Source: Elephas maximus indicus (Eukaryota > Chordata > Mammalia > Proboscidea > Elephantidae). From it: a DNA stretch of 64,000 nucleotides. The stretch lies in contig NC_064831.1 in assembly GCF_024166365.1 (NCBI RefSeq), positions 49,167,768 to 49,231,767 of the forward strand, read 5' to 3'. How positions within the stretch are numbered: the stretch's first letter is position 1; the number at the start of each line of letters is the position of its first letter. Below the pieces are notes generated by a model. The model did no database searches. It had not been told where the DNA came from and saw only the letters and a list, made by a program, of their open reading frames with translations. This document shows, piece by piece, positions 1 through 12,559 of the stretch. Both the position numbers and the translations under genes were made by a program.

Positions 1-376
1 GTCACACTGTTCTGACAGCCTGTGAAAATATGTCTGGGCGTAGCAGAGGGACCTTGACTTCCTTTTACTCTTTTCTTTGTGATTAGAAAACTTATATAAT
101 AGTTACCTAAAAAACTGTCAATCACTCAAGTTACTGGAATGTGCATATACGTGTTGGATTTTTTTTAACGCAGTAACCATATTTTAGTAACATTTTAGTT
201 TGGTGTTACAACTTAGCTTTACAAAAGCTTTCTTTAGTATATATTACATTTTTAGAGCTTTTATATTTTTAAGTTGTTTATTTTAATAATTATTATAAAA
301 TGTTAGCTTGGATTAAAATACAACCTTTTACCTAATTTGCTTTTGAAGTGCTAAGTAAACATTTTGTATTTTGTAG
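1..376 (+). other. RNF111 intron, 3' end only
   Basis: AT-rich intron sequence ending in a T-rich tract and the acceptor AG at 375-376. I see no repeat or gene in it. Confidence 0.85.
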
Positions 377-571
377 AGCCTACTGTAGTCCCAACCACTT
401 CTTCCAGAATGGAATCACAGACTACAAGCGCTTCCATGAACAACTCAAATCCACCTACCTCTGAGCCGGCCTCTGATGCTGCTTCTGCTGTAGCCAGTAG
501 CCAGCCTTCCACAGTGTCAGAGACTTCAGCTCCTCTTACAAGCAATACTACCACTGGTACTTCCGTAGGAG
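377..571 (+). CDS. RNF111: RNF111 coding exon (window exon 1)
   Basis: The exon follows an acceptor AG (375-376) and ends at a GT donor (572-573). It encodes about 65 residues starting EPTVVPTTSSRMES, rich in Ser, Thr and Ala, which matches the segment just after the third SUMO-interacting motif of Arkadia. It begins with two bases of a split Glu codon and ends with one base of an Asp codon (phase 1 to the next exon). The region is predicted to be disordered, with no catalytic residue. Some Thr/Ser positions differ from the human protein as I remember it, as expected in a disordered region. The reading frame stays open into the intron until 621, which is chance. Confidence 0.93.
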
Positions 572-1176
572 GTATGCGAACAAACAAGGAAGTGGGGACT
601 TTTTGTCATTACCTTTGTTAGGAAAGTGTTGCGGATGTTTTAAGATTTTAGCTGTATTAGCAAGAACATGTTCTTAGAATAAATTTCATATGCGAACTAT
701 GTAGTCTTTATTGGAATTAGACTCTGATTTCATGTTCCAGTCTGTGTGCTATGTGTGACCAAAGTATTACAGCTCAAATAAGAGGGATTGGATTTTTGAA
801 AACTAAAAATATTTTTAGTTCAAGGATTAAGTGGCATGAGTCAGAATCTACTTGATGGCAGCTGGTTTTAATCTGACAGTGATATGCAGAATAGATTGTA
901 ATAGGTAGGAAAAAAAAAAGAAATGGCAATTTTAAACCTGTTAAATGAAAACGGAAAAATTGGTGAATGGTCAGAATTGAGTCATGATTCATCAGTATAT
1001 TATACTTTCAGTTGAATTGCTTTGAATGTATAATGCCATCTTTTCTTGGTCACAATTTTTTTTAACTGGAAGACATTTTTAAAGTCACTAGTGTAGTCTT
1101 TTGCACTTCAAGCAGAAGGACATGTAACTTCTGCGATAGACAGAAATTTATTCATGTAGCATGAACTTTTTCCCCG

Positions 1177-1300
1177 TGGGAAGCCTTCCTTATTGGGCAG
1201 AAACTCTTCCTTTACACCTTCAGCACGGCTGCAGTCTGTGGGAAGCCTTTCTTATTGGACAGAAACTCTTCCTTTACACCTTCAACACCACTGCAGTCCA
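1177..1300. repeat. 62-bp tandem duplication, two copies
   Basis: Unit 1 (1177-1238) and unit 2 (1239-1300) both start TGGGAAGCC and both contain AAACTCTTCCTTTACACCTT. They differ at only a few bases, so the duplication is fairly young. It creates a 71-codon open frame starting at 1161, which is not a gene. Confidence 0.9.
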
Positions 1301-1869
1301 GACCTCTTGCTTTAATTTGGGTTTTAGTGGAAATAGGACACTGTTGGCCATTTTAGATGGTTTGTCAACTAGTTGAAGACAGCTTTCAGTTCCTCAAAGG
1401 TGATTTTTTTCTTAATGCAATCTTATTTTATTTTGCTCCTCTATTAAATTGACTTATTTTCTATTCTTTTTTTTTTTTTTTTAATTCTTACTGAAATTTG
1501 AGGCCTATTAAATAATTCAGAAAAGTGGTCATTTAATGAGTCAGAAAAGTCTGACCGTGACAGAAGGAATGTTCCTGACTTTGGTATATCTTATTCTTTC
1601 TATACATCTAAGTTTTATACAGCTCTTTTAAAATACTGGATATATTACTTAAGAGGTTTCCCTTGTCAAATACTTGAACCTGTTCTGTACAGTGGTGCTA
1701 ACTTTTGATTCTTCTTTGTTGATCACCAAAGTCTCTTCCAGGTGACAAACTGAGTGTAACCCCAGTGTTCTGTGCAATATGAGCCATTAGTGATTTATTA
1801 AAAGGTTATCACTGGCCTTCACACAGATGTTTACCTGTGTGATGCCAGACTCTGTACAGTACAGTTTCA

Positions 1870-2045
1870 GAATAAAAACCAAAAACCAAACCCACTGCCT
1901 TTGAGTTGACTCTGACTCATAGCAGCCCTGTAGGACGGAGTAGAACTGCCCTGTAGAGTTTCCCAGGAGTGCCTGGCGGATCTGAACTGCTGACCTTTTG
2001 GTTAGTAGCCGTAGCTCTTAACCACTATGCCGCCAGCGTTTCCAG
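1870..2045 (-). mobile_element. AfroSINE-like tRNA-derived SINE, short form
   Basis: Reverse-oriented copy. The + strand reads AAACCCACTGCC, then CTCATAGCAGCCCTGTAGGA, then the head complement ACCTTTTGGTTAGTAGCC and CTTAACCACTATGCC. It lacks the roughly 45-bp middle block of the long form. A further partial copy follows at about 2055-2105. Confidence 0.88.
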
Positions 2046-3119
2046 TTGCAGTATACCCACCACCAGCCCAGTGCCGTCAAGTTGATTCACACCACCAGGG
2101 CTTCCAGTTTCAGTATAGATAATTTAAATTTATTATGTTTCATAGCTGAGAAAGAATAAAGGAGAATCGTCAGGAAGTGATAGCCTTTAGTGTAGCAGTT
2201 TTATTTCCTTAACCTGAAAATTGCTTATTCTGGAGCAATAATATCACTCTTGCAGAGCTTAAGTGAAAAGTACTGTCAGCTTTCAGAATACAGTCCTATT
2301 TTAACCCTTTTCATTCTTAGTCCGTACAGATCTCTATACTCTGCATCTCTGGTGGCTTTGTGGAGATTGCTGTCAACACAGGTGGCAGAAACAGAGGTCC
2401 AGAAATAATCTTGTGATCTAGATTTTGGCTCACTTAAGCTAGTTGGTTTCTCACTGCAGTTCTCTTTCCTAACCCCCTTCTCTCTCTGTGTGAGAATCAG
2501 CAGGTGTTTACGTGTCTCCCATCCTGTGCCCCACACCCCGTCGCGCAGGTACACGCACACAAAATGTAGTAGATGTCATTTAGTCTTGTCCACATTAATT
2601 TCTTGATAAATGATTTTAAGAAGGAATTTTTAAAAAGTGAGGGAAAGAAGGTGGGTCAGTAATTTTTTCTGACAAAATAATTTCACAGAATTTAGTAACT
2701 ATCGCTTCTTATGTTGCTTTTGTAATTAAAAAAATACGGACTGACGTAGTTAGGCTTTTGTTTCCTGTTGACTTCCAGCAGGAGGGAAAAGGTAGTAAGC
2801 TCTATGTCCAGTACTGAGGATCTGCTCCAGGTAACCTGCCTATGGGCCTCTGTGGGGCCTTAGGTGACGATGCCGGAACAATGGGGAGGCATTCCCTGGA
2901 AGCCAAATCAGAGTCCTTTCTTCTCTTCCTCTTTTTTTTTTTATTGAAAAAAATTTTTTGACTAATCTACATGCTTCAAAAATCATAATGGCATGTAAGG
3001 GTTTATAGTGAGAAATCTAACATTCACCTCTGTTCCCATCCATCCCGTTCCTCCCACCTATAAGGTAAGACTTTTTTGTCATTGTTTTTCTTGCTTCAGT
3101 TTTAGTATTTATGCACATA

Positions 3120-3530
3120 TTCATAAATTATCAGTTAACTATTGCTGCAAAACAAACCATCCTGGAACCTAATGGTTTAAATTCATTATTTCTCACAGTT
3201 CTGTTTTGGCTGAGTGATACCTCTGCTGGCCACACCTGGGTACACATGCAGCTGCACTGAGTTGGAGGGTTGCCTGGGTGCTGAGTTTGACTGGGACAGC
3301 TGAGGTAGCTGAGCCCCTATCTCCATGTGGTCTTTGATCCTTAAGAAGACTAGGCTGAGCTTCCTCACAAGGTGGCAGCAGTGTCCCAAGAGGGCAAGCC
3401 CCAATATACAAGAGCTTATCAAGGTCTGCTCATGTTGACTTTATTTCGCATTCACCAGAGCAAGTGCCAAGGCCAAGCCCCGAGTCAGCATCAGAGAAGG
3501 TCACGCATACCAGAAAGCCTAATTCTCTGG
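3120..3530. repeat. old eutherian interspersed repeat, class not assigned
   Basis: It contains the TAACTATTGCTGCAAAACAA ... CTAATGGTTTAAA ... TTATTTCTCACAGTTCTG pattern common to an ancient repeat found across placental mammals. A related copy lies at 35795-36130. I cannot name the family with certainty. Confidence 0.55.
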
Positions 3531-4892
3531 GGGGCATTAGGATAATAATATGTCCAATTTTTATTTCCTCCCTTTGTCACCCCAAAGATAGTATTGTATA
3601 TATGCTGTTCTATACCTCACTTTTTTTTACTTAAGAATATAGCCTAGATATCTTTCATTTCAATACATAGTTTTCCCATGCTGTAATGACAGGATGAAAA
3701 ATAGTATTCAGTGTCGCAGAATGAGAAATTACTGTAAAATGAGAAATAGTATTAAGGAAATGAGAAACAGTGTTTCATTGCATGTAAGAACCATGTTTAA
3801 TCAGGCACTCATTGATGGATGCTCCGGTTATTTCCAATCTTGCTTCCACAGACACCACAGTGAATAACCCAGAAACATTTTCTAATCAGTAGCCTTAGTA
3901 CTCAGTCCTTCTATGAGAGCATAAGAACTACAAAAAAATTAAACTTCAAATTCAGTGTTGATGTTCTATAGATGTTGCAAGATCTAATAAGGAGGGAACC
4001 TCTGTCTCTTTGCCACCTTTCTGTGTAAACCCATTCACATTTTATTTATTTGCCATCTAGGTGAAGATTGTACAGTAGGCTCTGATGTGTTGCTATAGTA
4101 TTCAAACCTTCTTAGGCAATTTCATTGAATATTGAGTCACTAATTTTCACATACTTCATTTCTCTCCACAGCAAGTTGGAATAAACATTTCTAAGAGTGT
4201 CTTATTACATATCGTGCTTAGGGATTTTCTTCAATAATTTTTATTTTTAATCAAGTACTTGCCATTCTGGCTCACGTATTAGGGACAAACCTGTCCCCAA
4301 TAGTCTGGCCCATAGAGTCATGTATGTAGCCTTAGCCTTGTCTAGATTTTATGTAACATATTTTGAGATTGTCCCAAAGATTTTATTATTATTTTATAAT
4401 AAGACCGTTGTCCACTCCAAATTCAAATTTAATTACTTAGGTAGCAACTTCATTACAGTCCTTAATGGCCATCTCTTGATATTACTCTTAATTATACTGA
4501 TGACCACCTTTGGGATAGACTTGCTCATGGTATATTTCTCTAGACCCAGGAGAATCTCGTTCCAGCCCAAATTGTTCCTCTGTATAACGTGATAAAAGTA
4601 TATATAGGTTGTCAGACTACATTATAAGCATTCAGTTTTGCTGGCCTAGCTTCCTTCCCGGACCCTATACAACATCAGTTCAGCTGTTTTTCCCACGTCT
4701 GTCCATCCTTTGTATCTTCTTGTGTATTTCCAGCACTGAATCACTCAAGCTATCCAGCTTCTCTGCTCTTATCCAGAGTCATATTGTGCTGATAAAAATC
4801 ATAACTAAGCAGATTCGTGCCACCATGAATTTATGGTGTCTATTTTTATTCTTGAGCTTTGGTAGTAAATAAATATCTCTCTGTATGTTATA

Positions 4893-5052
4893 TGGAAACC
4901 CTGGTGGCGTAGCGTGTAAGTGCTACGGCTGCTAACCAAAAGGTCGGCAGTTCACATCCACCAGACGCTCCTTGAAAACCCTCTGGGAAGGGGGGGTTCT
5001 ACTCTGTCTTACAGGGTCGCTGTGAGTTGGGATCGACTCAGTGGCAACAGGA
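4893..5052 (+). mobile_element. AfroSINE-like SINE, short form
   Basis: Head GAAACCCTGGTGGCGTAG, B-box-like GGCAGTTCACATCC, and the body ending ACAGGGTCGCTGTGAGTTGG. It is interrupted only by point changes. Confidence 0.9.
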
Positions 5053-5588
5053 TATATATTATATATCTCTATTGGTTCCCTTTTATTCCCCTGCGTGGCT
5101 ATTCCAAAGCTCTCTGCTTTTCCGAAAGTCTTTCATCTCTCAAGGGAAAGTAAATAATAAATACATGCATGTTCTCAAGCATGAACTCCCTTAACTTTTA
5201 ACCCCTCTATAAAAACATATCTATCCATACCTGCCCTTCTCTCCTGACTCCTCCTGACTCTCCCTAACTCCTTCCGCCCTTTCCATCTGCTTATGCTTCA
5301 TCTCTTACCCCTTCTCATACCTTTGGCCTTACTTTAACAGTTATCTTCCCTATGTCTTCAAGCATCTCCACTGGCTCTAGTCCCTTAGCGCATGCCCAGC
5401 TGCACTTGGGCTGTCTGTGTGTGCGTCAGGGACTCTTCTTCACTCTAAACTTTTTCCTTGCTTCTCATTCCTTTCAAAATGAACGTGATACTAAAAAAAA
5501 CTGCCAGTAATCTTCACAGCTTCATTTTTTCCCAGGGCTGTATTCTCACCAGGCCATTGTATATCTGCAGGTGTTTTTACTTACTACC

Positions 5589-5788
5589 ACTGCCCTGGTG
5601 GTGCAGTGGTTAAAGTACTCAGCTCCTCATTGAAAGGTCGATGGATAGGACCCACCAGCTGCTCTGCGGGAGAAGGATGTGGCAGTCTGCTTCTGTAAAA
5701 ATTACAGCCTTGGAAAGCCTATGAGGCAGTTCTGCTCTGTCCTGTAGGGTCGCTATGAGTCGGAATTAACTTGACAGCAGTGGGTTTT
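5589..5788 (+). mobile_element. AfroSINE-like SINE, long form
   Basis: Head CTGCCCTGGTGGTGCAGTGG, then the long-form middle block (GAGAAGGATGTGGCAGTCTG through AAATTACAGCC), then the common body GGGTCGCTATGAGTCGGAAT. Confidence 0.9.
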
Positions 5789-5999
5789 ACCACTATGCTG
5801 ATGACTTTCCATTGTGTGTTTCTTGATTATTTTCCATGTTTTAAATCTTCATAAAAACCTTTATATCCACCTGCTTATTGGACATCGCCCCTGGACCATT
5901 CTGCAGTTACCACAAATTCAACATGGTACAAACAACTCGTAGTATGCCTGACCTCTCCACGTGCCCTTGATCTCTGCATACATAATACTTTGTGTATTC

Positions 6000-6125
6000 A
6001 ATTTATTCAGTTATTTATTAGTTGCCTACTATGTGTCAGATGCTGTTCTAGGCACTGGGAACAAAACAAATAAGTTTTCTGCCTTAACAGAGCTTACATT
6101 CTAGTGCATAATTATAGCTACCATT
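6000..6125. repeat. L2-like LINE fragment
   Basis: It contains TATTAGTTGCCTACTATGTG, GTTCTAGGCACTGGGAACA and AGAGCTTACATTCTAGTG, the familiar 3' part of mammalian LINE2. It is followed at about 6160-6290 by a probable MIR in reverse orientation. These are ancient, diverged copies. Confidence 0.6.
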
Positions 6126-7689
6126 TCTTGAGCTTGTAATAGATCAGTGGATTGTATTAACTTTGAATTTTCTAATAATCTCTGAGGCAGATTCTATTAA
6201 CTCTCCTCGTTTTAGAAATGATGTAATTGCCCAAGGTTATACACTGCTATAGCCAGAATTTAAACCTAGGCAGTGTGGCTTGAAGCCCGCACTCTTCTTC
6301 TGTGTGAGGATTTCCCATCCTTGGCACTGTTGAGTTTTTGGGCCAGATAATTTTTTTGTTGTGGGGGTCTGTCCTGTGTATTGTAAGATACTTAGCAACA
6401 TCTCTGTCTTCTACCCAGCAAATGCTAGTAGCACCCCCTCCTTGCCAGTTGTGACAACCAAAAATCTCTCCGGACAGTGCCAGTGTTTCCCTGGGGGCAA
6501 CATACCTTTATGCTGTGGTAGAACCCAGTAGTACTTCTGTCTTAATATTTGATTCATATTCTGAGTTGTCTCCATGCTTGGTGATGAGTTCCTGGAGGGC
6601 CAGAGACGAAGTCTTCTTTCCCTTCCTGCCATCTAGCCACAAAATGAAGAAATGGATGCATGCATGCCTCTGTTCCCTTATGAGGTTAACTTAAGTTCAG
6701 CAAGTGCTTATTGAGCCACCTACATTTTGTGGGCATGCTTTTAGTTGCTAGGGATAAAGCAACAAAGCCAGACAATATCTTAAGTTATTTTAAAGGCCAG
6801 GACTTCAATTTTCACCATTGTGTTTTTTCTATTGCCTTTTTAGATCCCTTCCTATGCCATGCCATTATGTTTAAGGTATGCTCAGTGAATGAATAAATGC
6901 ATGTGTGTATCTCAATAATCCGCCTCCTATTACGTGGTAGCACTATAACCAGCTTGATGTCACCGGGCCATGGCATTAATTTCCCCTGGTGCAGTTTTGT
7001 GGCTATCCCATTTTTAGTGGCCCCTCTCTGGGCTCATTTTAATAAAAAGGAAAGTATTATTAATCAGATACCTTTGTGTCTTCTACCTTTAATTTATGGT
7101 AGTTTTCTTTGATTAGTAGCTCTTGAATGAGAGGTGATTCATCACTACTGACCTAGGTACTTTGGGATGTTAGCCTCTCTGACCAACAAAAATAGCATTA
7201 GGACTGTATGAAAAGAAATTATTTAATTGCAAGTGAAAATGGTACTCAGGGAAGCAGAGCTACAAGGACAGACTTCTTTTTGAGGGCACACTGTTAATGA
7301 TCTGACTCCTTAATTACGTGCTTAGCTTTAAATAGATTGAAGTCATTACGTTTCCTCTTCTCTCACTGTGATTTTTTAATAGACGGCATTCAGAGACAAG
7401 GAGGCATGTTCTTTCTGGACAAGGTAGTGCCATCTCTTTCACTTTGGTCGTGTTGCCAGCAGTCCATAGATAACTTGCTCTGGTTACAAGCCCATCTCCT
7501 GAGTCACACACAATCTTCATATAACTTGATTCATGGAAGTAGAGCCTTTTGGAGTTAGAAGAAACCGTGAAGGTTAAAACACCCATTGAATGGGTTTTGT
7601 GTCCCAAATGTTTTCATCTTTTTTTTTTTTTTGGAAGGTAGTGTTTCTCTTTTATGAGTTTTTTTATTTCTGATTTCAAGTCAAGGTGC

Positions 7690-8217
7690 CTTTTTTTTTT
7701 TTTTAATTGTGCTTTAGGTGAAATGTTACAGCTTATGTTAATTTCTCATTTCAAAAATTTATACACAATGTGATAGCACACTCCCCCTTTCCACTCCAGA
7801 TTCCATGTATCCATTCGACCAGCTCCAGTCCCTACCTTCTTTTATCCTGCTTTTGGACAGGAGCTGCTCATTTGGTCTCGTATATTTGATTGACCTAAGA
7901 AGCACGTGACTCACGTGTATTATTTTTTGTTTTATACGTCTGTCTAATCTTCGTCTGAAGAATGGGCTTCGGGAATGGTTTCCATTCTGGGTTAACAGAG
8001 CATCTGGGGGCCATAGTTTCAGGGGGTTCCTCCAGTCTCTTGTCAGACCATTAAGCCTGGTTCTTTTTCATCAATTTGAGTTCTGTTCTGCATTTTTCAC
8101 CTGCTCTGTCCAGGACTTTGTTGTGTTCTGTCAGGGTGGTCATTGGTGGTAGCTGGGCACTGTCTAGTTCTTCTGGTCTCAAGCTAGTGGAGTCTCTGGT
8201 TCATTCAACCTTTTTTC
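7690..8217 (-). mobile_element. 5'-truncated L1 3'UTR copy (poly-T on + strand)
   Basis: It starts after a long T run with TTAATTGTGCTTTAGGTGAA, then runs through the conserved blocks seen in the copies at 9752 and 50197 (for example GGGCACTGTCTAGTTCTTCT). As a retroposon it is on the - strand with its poly(A) at the left end. It is truncated about 170 bp short of the common 5' end. Confidence 0.75.
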
Positions 8218-9751
8218 TGAAGTAACACACAATAAAAGATATTCATGTGTACATCATGGGAGCTGAAATAAAACCCTGCAAATGTGACAGGAAGTAAACC
8301 TACTGTAGTAATGGGTAATTGCTGCAAACATTACCACTGTAGGTATTAGTTACTGAATGTTGTATTCAGCATAGCTAAGATAGGCTGTGAAACGTGGCAG
8401 TCCCTGATGTGCCGTGCCATATCTGTATGGCAGCTGTAACCCTGCCCTGCCCAGGTTATCCGGCACACTTGGAACACAAGTTAATGAAAGTGATGTAGGT
8501 AGAGAACTGACTTGGAATCTGTTGTTATTTACCAGTTTAAAAAGTATTTTGTTCACTTTGTATTTTTGTTACAAATTACTTACCAACATTTAACCTTTGG
8601 ACTGATGCTGACAAGGTAATACTAATCTCAAGAGGTGAACAGAAAATGTATTGGGGTGAAGGGAGAAAATATTAGACTTTAAGTTCTTACTGTTTTATTG
8701 CCAGTTTCATTCCTAATTTTAGTGAATTATAAATTTCAATCAGAGGTTAGTGAAAATTTGGGTTTTTTTTCCCCCATCCAAGTTCACCAGCAGCGGAATT
8801 TTAGTTCCCCTGGTTAAGAACCGTTACAAAAGGACTCAGGAGATTAGCCCAAATAGGCTGGATTAGGAACTTGGAAAACACAGATATGTGAAGATTTACA
8901 ATAGAGGTGCTGTGTAGCAGGATTTAGATCACAGACCTTATGCAGAAGAAATTTAACAGAGGGAGGGTTGGACATGCATGGAAGGGCAGAGCCAAGGGAG
9001 TTAAAAGGAAGTTTGCTGGAACCCTATCAAGCATAGCCTGAAGCATTCCCACTCAGATGGATTTGTGTGAGCTTTTAAATCCACTTTATTGCTTAAGCCA
9101 GTTTGGGTTGGATTTTATATTATTTCTGAGTAACCAGAAGGTTCTTGATTGGTACAGTGCCCAGAAGAGATTAGCTAAATATGGTGAGCCAAATAGGAGC
9201 AAGGTATACACTTGGCGTTGTTTGCTCCAAAAACAGACTAGAAAAGTGGTACTCCAGAATCCTAAGGATTCTTGAGGGGCTGCCCCAGGAGCTACTGTGA
9301 GGGTGTCAAGGGCAGAGCCTCAAGCTCTTTCCACTCTTTTAATTTCGCTAGAAGTCTCTTATTTTTACCTGTTTGTATACTTTCTGTGTAATCATTTGAG
9401 GAAAGGGTTCTGCTTGCTAAGTGAGTTTTGAACCCTGGAATAGACCATTCTGGGGGCACTTCTGCAGCTCTTGGTGCAGGGAAGGACATGTCTTAAAAAT
9501 AACTGGGCATGTGGCAGAGAGCCTCATCAGGACCAGATGTTTCATGCCTAGAAAGCTCTCTTTTCTAAAAAGAACATGCAAGGCCATTATTACCCCCATT
9601 TTACAGGTAAGAACGAGGTTAAACTACCAAGGTAGGACTGTTGAGGCTCTGTGTTAGAGCCCAGGTCCGCCTGACTCCATGCTTTTCCCGCTAGGTGACA
9701 CTGAGTCATTAGGTTCTCGTTATGTCACACTTCAAATATCCACATCCTAAT

Positions 9752-10393
9752 CTTTTTTTTTTAATTTTGTGCTTTAAGTGAAAGTTTACAGGTCAGTCTC
9801 TCACACAAAAACTTAATATACATCTTGCTACATACTCCCAATTGCTCTCCCCCTAATGATACACCCTACTCCCTCCCTCCACTCTCTTTTTTTGTGTCCA
9901 TTTCGCCAGCTTCTAACCCCCTCTACCCTCTCATCTCCCTTCCAGAGAGGAGATGCCAACATAGCCTCAAGTGTCCACCTGACCCAAGAAGCTCACTCCT
10001 CACCAGGATCCCTTTTGTCCAGTCCAATCCCTGTCTGGAGAGTTGGCTTTGGGAATGGTTCCTGTCTTGGGCTAATAGAAGGTCTGGGGACCATGACCAC
10101 CGGGGTCCTTCTAGTCTCAGTCAGACCATTAAGTCTGATCTTTTTATGAGAATTTAGGGTGTGTATTCCACTGCTGTCCTGCTCCCTCAGGGGTCCTCTA
10201 TTGAGTTCCCTGTCAGGGCAGTCATTGGTTGTGGCTGGGCACCATCTAGTTCTTCTGGTCTCAGACTGATGTAGTCTCTGGTTTATGTGGCCCTCTCTGT
10301 CTCTTGGGCTCGTAATTACCTTGTGTCCTTGGTGTTCTTCCTTCTCCTTTGGTCCAGGTGGGTTGAGACCAATTGATGCATCTTATATGACCG
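9752..10393 (-). mobile_element. L1 3'UTR-derived retroposon, 642 bp
   Basis: It begins at a T run followed by AATTTTGTGCTTTAAGTGAA and ends at TTGATGCATCTTATATGACC. A short direct repeat CCTAAT flanks it (9746-9751 and 10394-10399), consistent with a target-site duplication. It shares its 5' end point with the copy at 50197. Long open frames on both strands (9825-10157 +) are a property of the repeat and are not host genes. Confidence 0.75.
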
Positions 10394-11006
10394 CCTAATT
10401 ATTTCTTAGATTCCATTGGTTCTAACTTCAGAGGCAAGAGGAAAGGAAAAGATGGTGGAGGCTAGTGAGACCCAGCCAGATGGGTTCTGAGTTTGAGTGG
10501 TTATGTCTTAAAGAGGTGAGATTTTAGGAATTACATAATAGAGTGCATTATGTAGGAATAATTTATGGTATTTGGGATAAATGGAGCTTATGATAAGACC
10601 CTCTGCTTTGTATCATATTATGGAAGGACTCACATGATATTTTAGAATTCTTTAAATGCAGTTTCACTGGTAAGTACACATTTGTTATGACCTAGGAAAA
10701 GGTTAGGTAACTAATCATCTGCTATGATCTATGGTTAATCATTAGTTATAACAACATTTATATTGTGATAAATAAGAGCTTCTTGAAGAACTTTGACTTT
10801 GAGGATAATCCCAATAAAGACCACTGGCCATAATTACATGATGTGTGTATACTGAGAATGTGGCACTGAGAACAAGTTTTATTTACAGAGATTTGGATTC
10901 ATTAAATCTTTCTTTATTAACTCTTTATTTACTTATTTCTCCATAGCAACTATTTTTACACAGCAATACTTGATAAATTGTTCTGTGCATTTTTTTCTGC
11001 TTCAAG

Positions 11007-11323
11007 ATGACTCAAGGAGAACTGCGTCTAGTGCTGTGGCGGAAACCGGGCCGCCTGCACTGCCAAGGCTCCCTTCCTGCTGTCCCCAGCACTCGCCGTG
11101 CGGAGGATCCTCACAGAACCACCATGCATTGGGACATCCACACACAGGGTGCTTTCAGCAGCACGGCCACCACTTTCAGCATCACCACCACCACCACCAT
11201 ACACCTCACCCAGCTGTCCCAGTGTCTCCTTCCTTCAGTGATCCTACTTGCCTTGTGGAAAGACCTCCACAAGTGCAGGCCCCTTGTGGAGCAAATAGTA
11301 GTTCTAGCAACTACCATGACCAG
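11007..11323 (+). CDS. RNF111: RNF111 coding exon (window exon 2)
   Basis: Acceptor TTCAAG ends at 11006 and the donor is GTGTGT at 11324. The exon encodes about 106 residues: [18 protein letters not shown], a Cys/Pro segment ([13 protein letters not shown]), then a His-rich tract with seven consecutive His inside [14 protein letters not shown], then a Pro/Val-rich stretch ending NYHDQ. The His-rich segment is a recognised Arkadia feature. Compared with the remembered human sequence, the SSSGTSYHEQ end is one residue shorter here (SSSSNYHDQ). The exon starts in phase 1 and ends in phase 0. Confidence 0.95.
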
Positions 11324-11914
11324 GTGTGTGGGTACGTGGGATTTGATCGGGTTTTTTTTTTTTCTCTTTTCTTTAATTTTAGTGGCTTCTGGGGGAAAAA
11401 AGAACAATAAATTTCACATATTTTATAAATCGTATTCTCGTTGCTCATGTTATAATAGCCTAATTTAGTGGTCGTCTGTGTGTTTTTTTTTTTTTTAATT
11501 AAATTTCTCGGATTTTGAGATGGTCTCAGTTGCAGCTAGCCGAGGGGATCAGAGAGATGGAAAATCAGAAGTGCTACTTAATTGAAAAACCACTGTTTTT
11601 TATTTTAGGATGGTTTTTGATGCTTTTAGTCAAATACAGGGTAATCTGACCTTTGAGATTTTCTTTCAAACATAGTAATGAATCCACAGTATCAACCTAA
11701 TTCATGAGAAATTAGAAAGTTTTCCCAGTTTTTTCCTTTCTACCTTCTACTCTAGAGTGCTCTATAACTTCTACTTAGCTAGAAATAGCTTTTCTCAGCT
11801 GCAAAACAAGTGGCATAGTTTCTGAGGAGTCGATGAGGTTTTTAATTTGGCATTAAGGAATTTCTTTGCTTACCAAACAGAGAATTGAAATGTCAGCAAA
11901 GGTATAATTAAGTA

Positions 11915-12122
11915 GAAAAACCAAACCAGTTGCCGTTGATCCTGACACATGATGACACTGTGTGTGTCAGAGTAGAAATGTGCTCCATAGAGTTTTCAGT
12001 GGTTGATTTTTTTGGAAGTAGGTCACCGGGCCTTCTTTTTGAGGCACCTCTGGGTGGACTTAGACCACCAGCCTTTTGGTTAGCAGCCAACCACCTTAAC
12101 TGTTGGCACCACCCAGGGACTC
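11915..12122 (-). mobile_element. AfroSINE-like SINE, variant form
   Basis: Reverse orientation: CAGTTGCCGTTGATCCTGAC at the left and CCTTTTGGTTAGCAGCCAAC near the right end. The centre (TTTGGAAGTAGGTCACCGGG) differs from the common short and long forms and resembles the copy at 49795, so the two probably form a separate subfamily. Confidence 0.82.
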
Positions 12123-12559
12123 TTAATTAAGTAGTTTATATTAGTTGTTATAATATTATTATGACTATTAGCTTGAGATGTGCAATAATATTAAAGTAGT
12201 ATTGGTGTTCATATGAAGTAAATGAAGTTGGCTATAATATGCTACTTTAACTTTCTCTGTGTCATCCATCAGGAAGAAATTGTAACTTTGACATATAATA
12301 TGCTAGGAAAAATTCAAAATCAGAAAGGAAATACACAGCAACTGCTTTTCTGTATCACCTGACTTTTCTTAAAATATCTGCTTGATCGTTTTTTTGTTTT
12401 CTTTTTAAAATTTTGATGGTTATCTTCTCTAGGCTTGACAAGTTAAAAAATAACTAAGAGGTACCGCCTTAAGAAAAAAGTAGCTGTTAACAGGAGGAAA
12501 TTTGGGAGGATTTAATAGAAAGTACTATTAAAGAGACTTTACATATCATTTTAGTTGGG

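Larger units (their letters stand above)
572..11006 (+). other. RNF111 intron between window exons 1 and 2
   Basis: A 10.4-kb intron. It holds a 62-bp tandem duplication (1177-1300), tRNA-derived SINEs at 1870, 4893 and 5589, an old unassigned eutherian repeat (about 3120-3530), L2/MIR-like fragments around 6000-6290 and 9590-9690, and two antisense L1 3'UTR copies (7690 and 9752). The rest is AT-rich with no exon or RNA gene that I can support. Confidence 0.75.

Noticed and set aside
9825-10157. Overlapping + strand open frames of 97-110 codons, and the similar 175-codon frame at 50307-50834
   Set aside because: Both lie in copies of the same L1 3'UTR-derived retroposon and read it antisense; the shared peptide similarity is due to the repeat.
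11111-11407. 98-codon minus-strand frame opposite RNF111 window exon 2
   Set aside because: It is the antisense shadow of the His-rich coding exon; His codons read in reverse as Val/Met-rich sequence.
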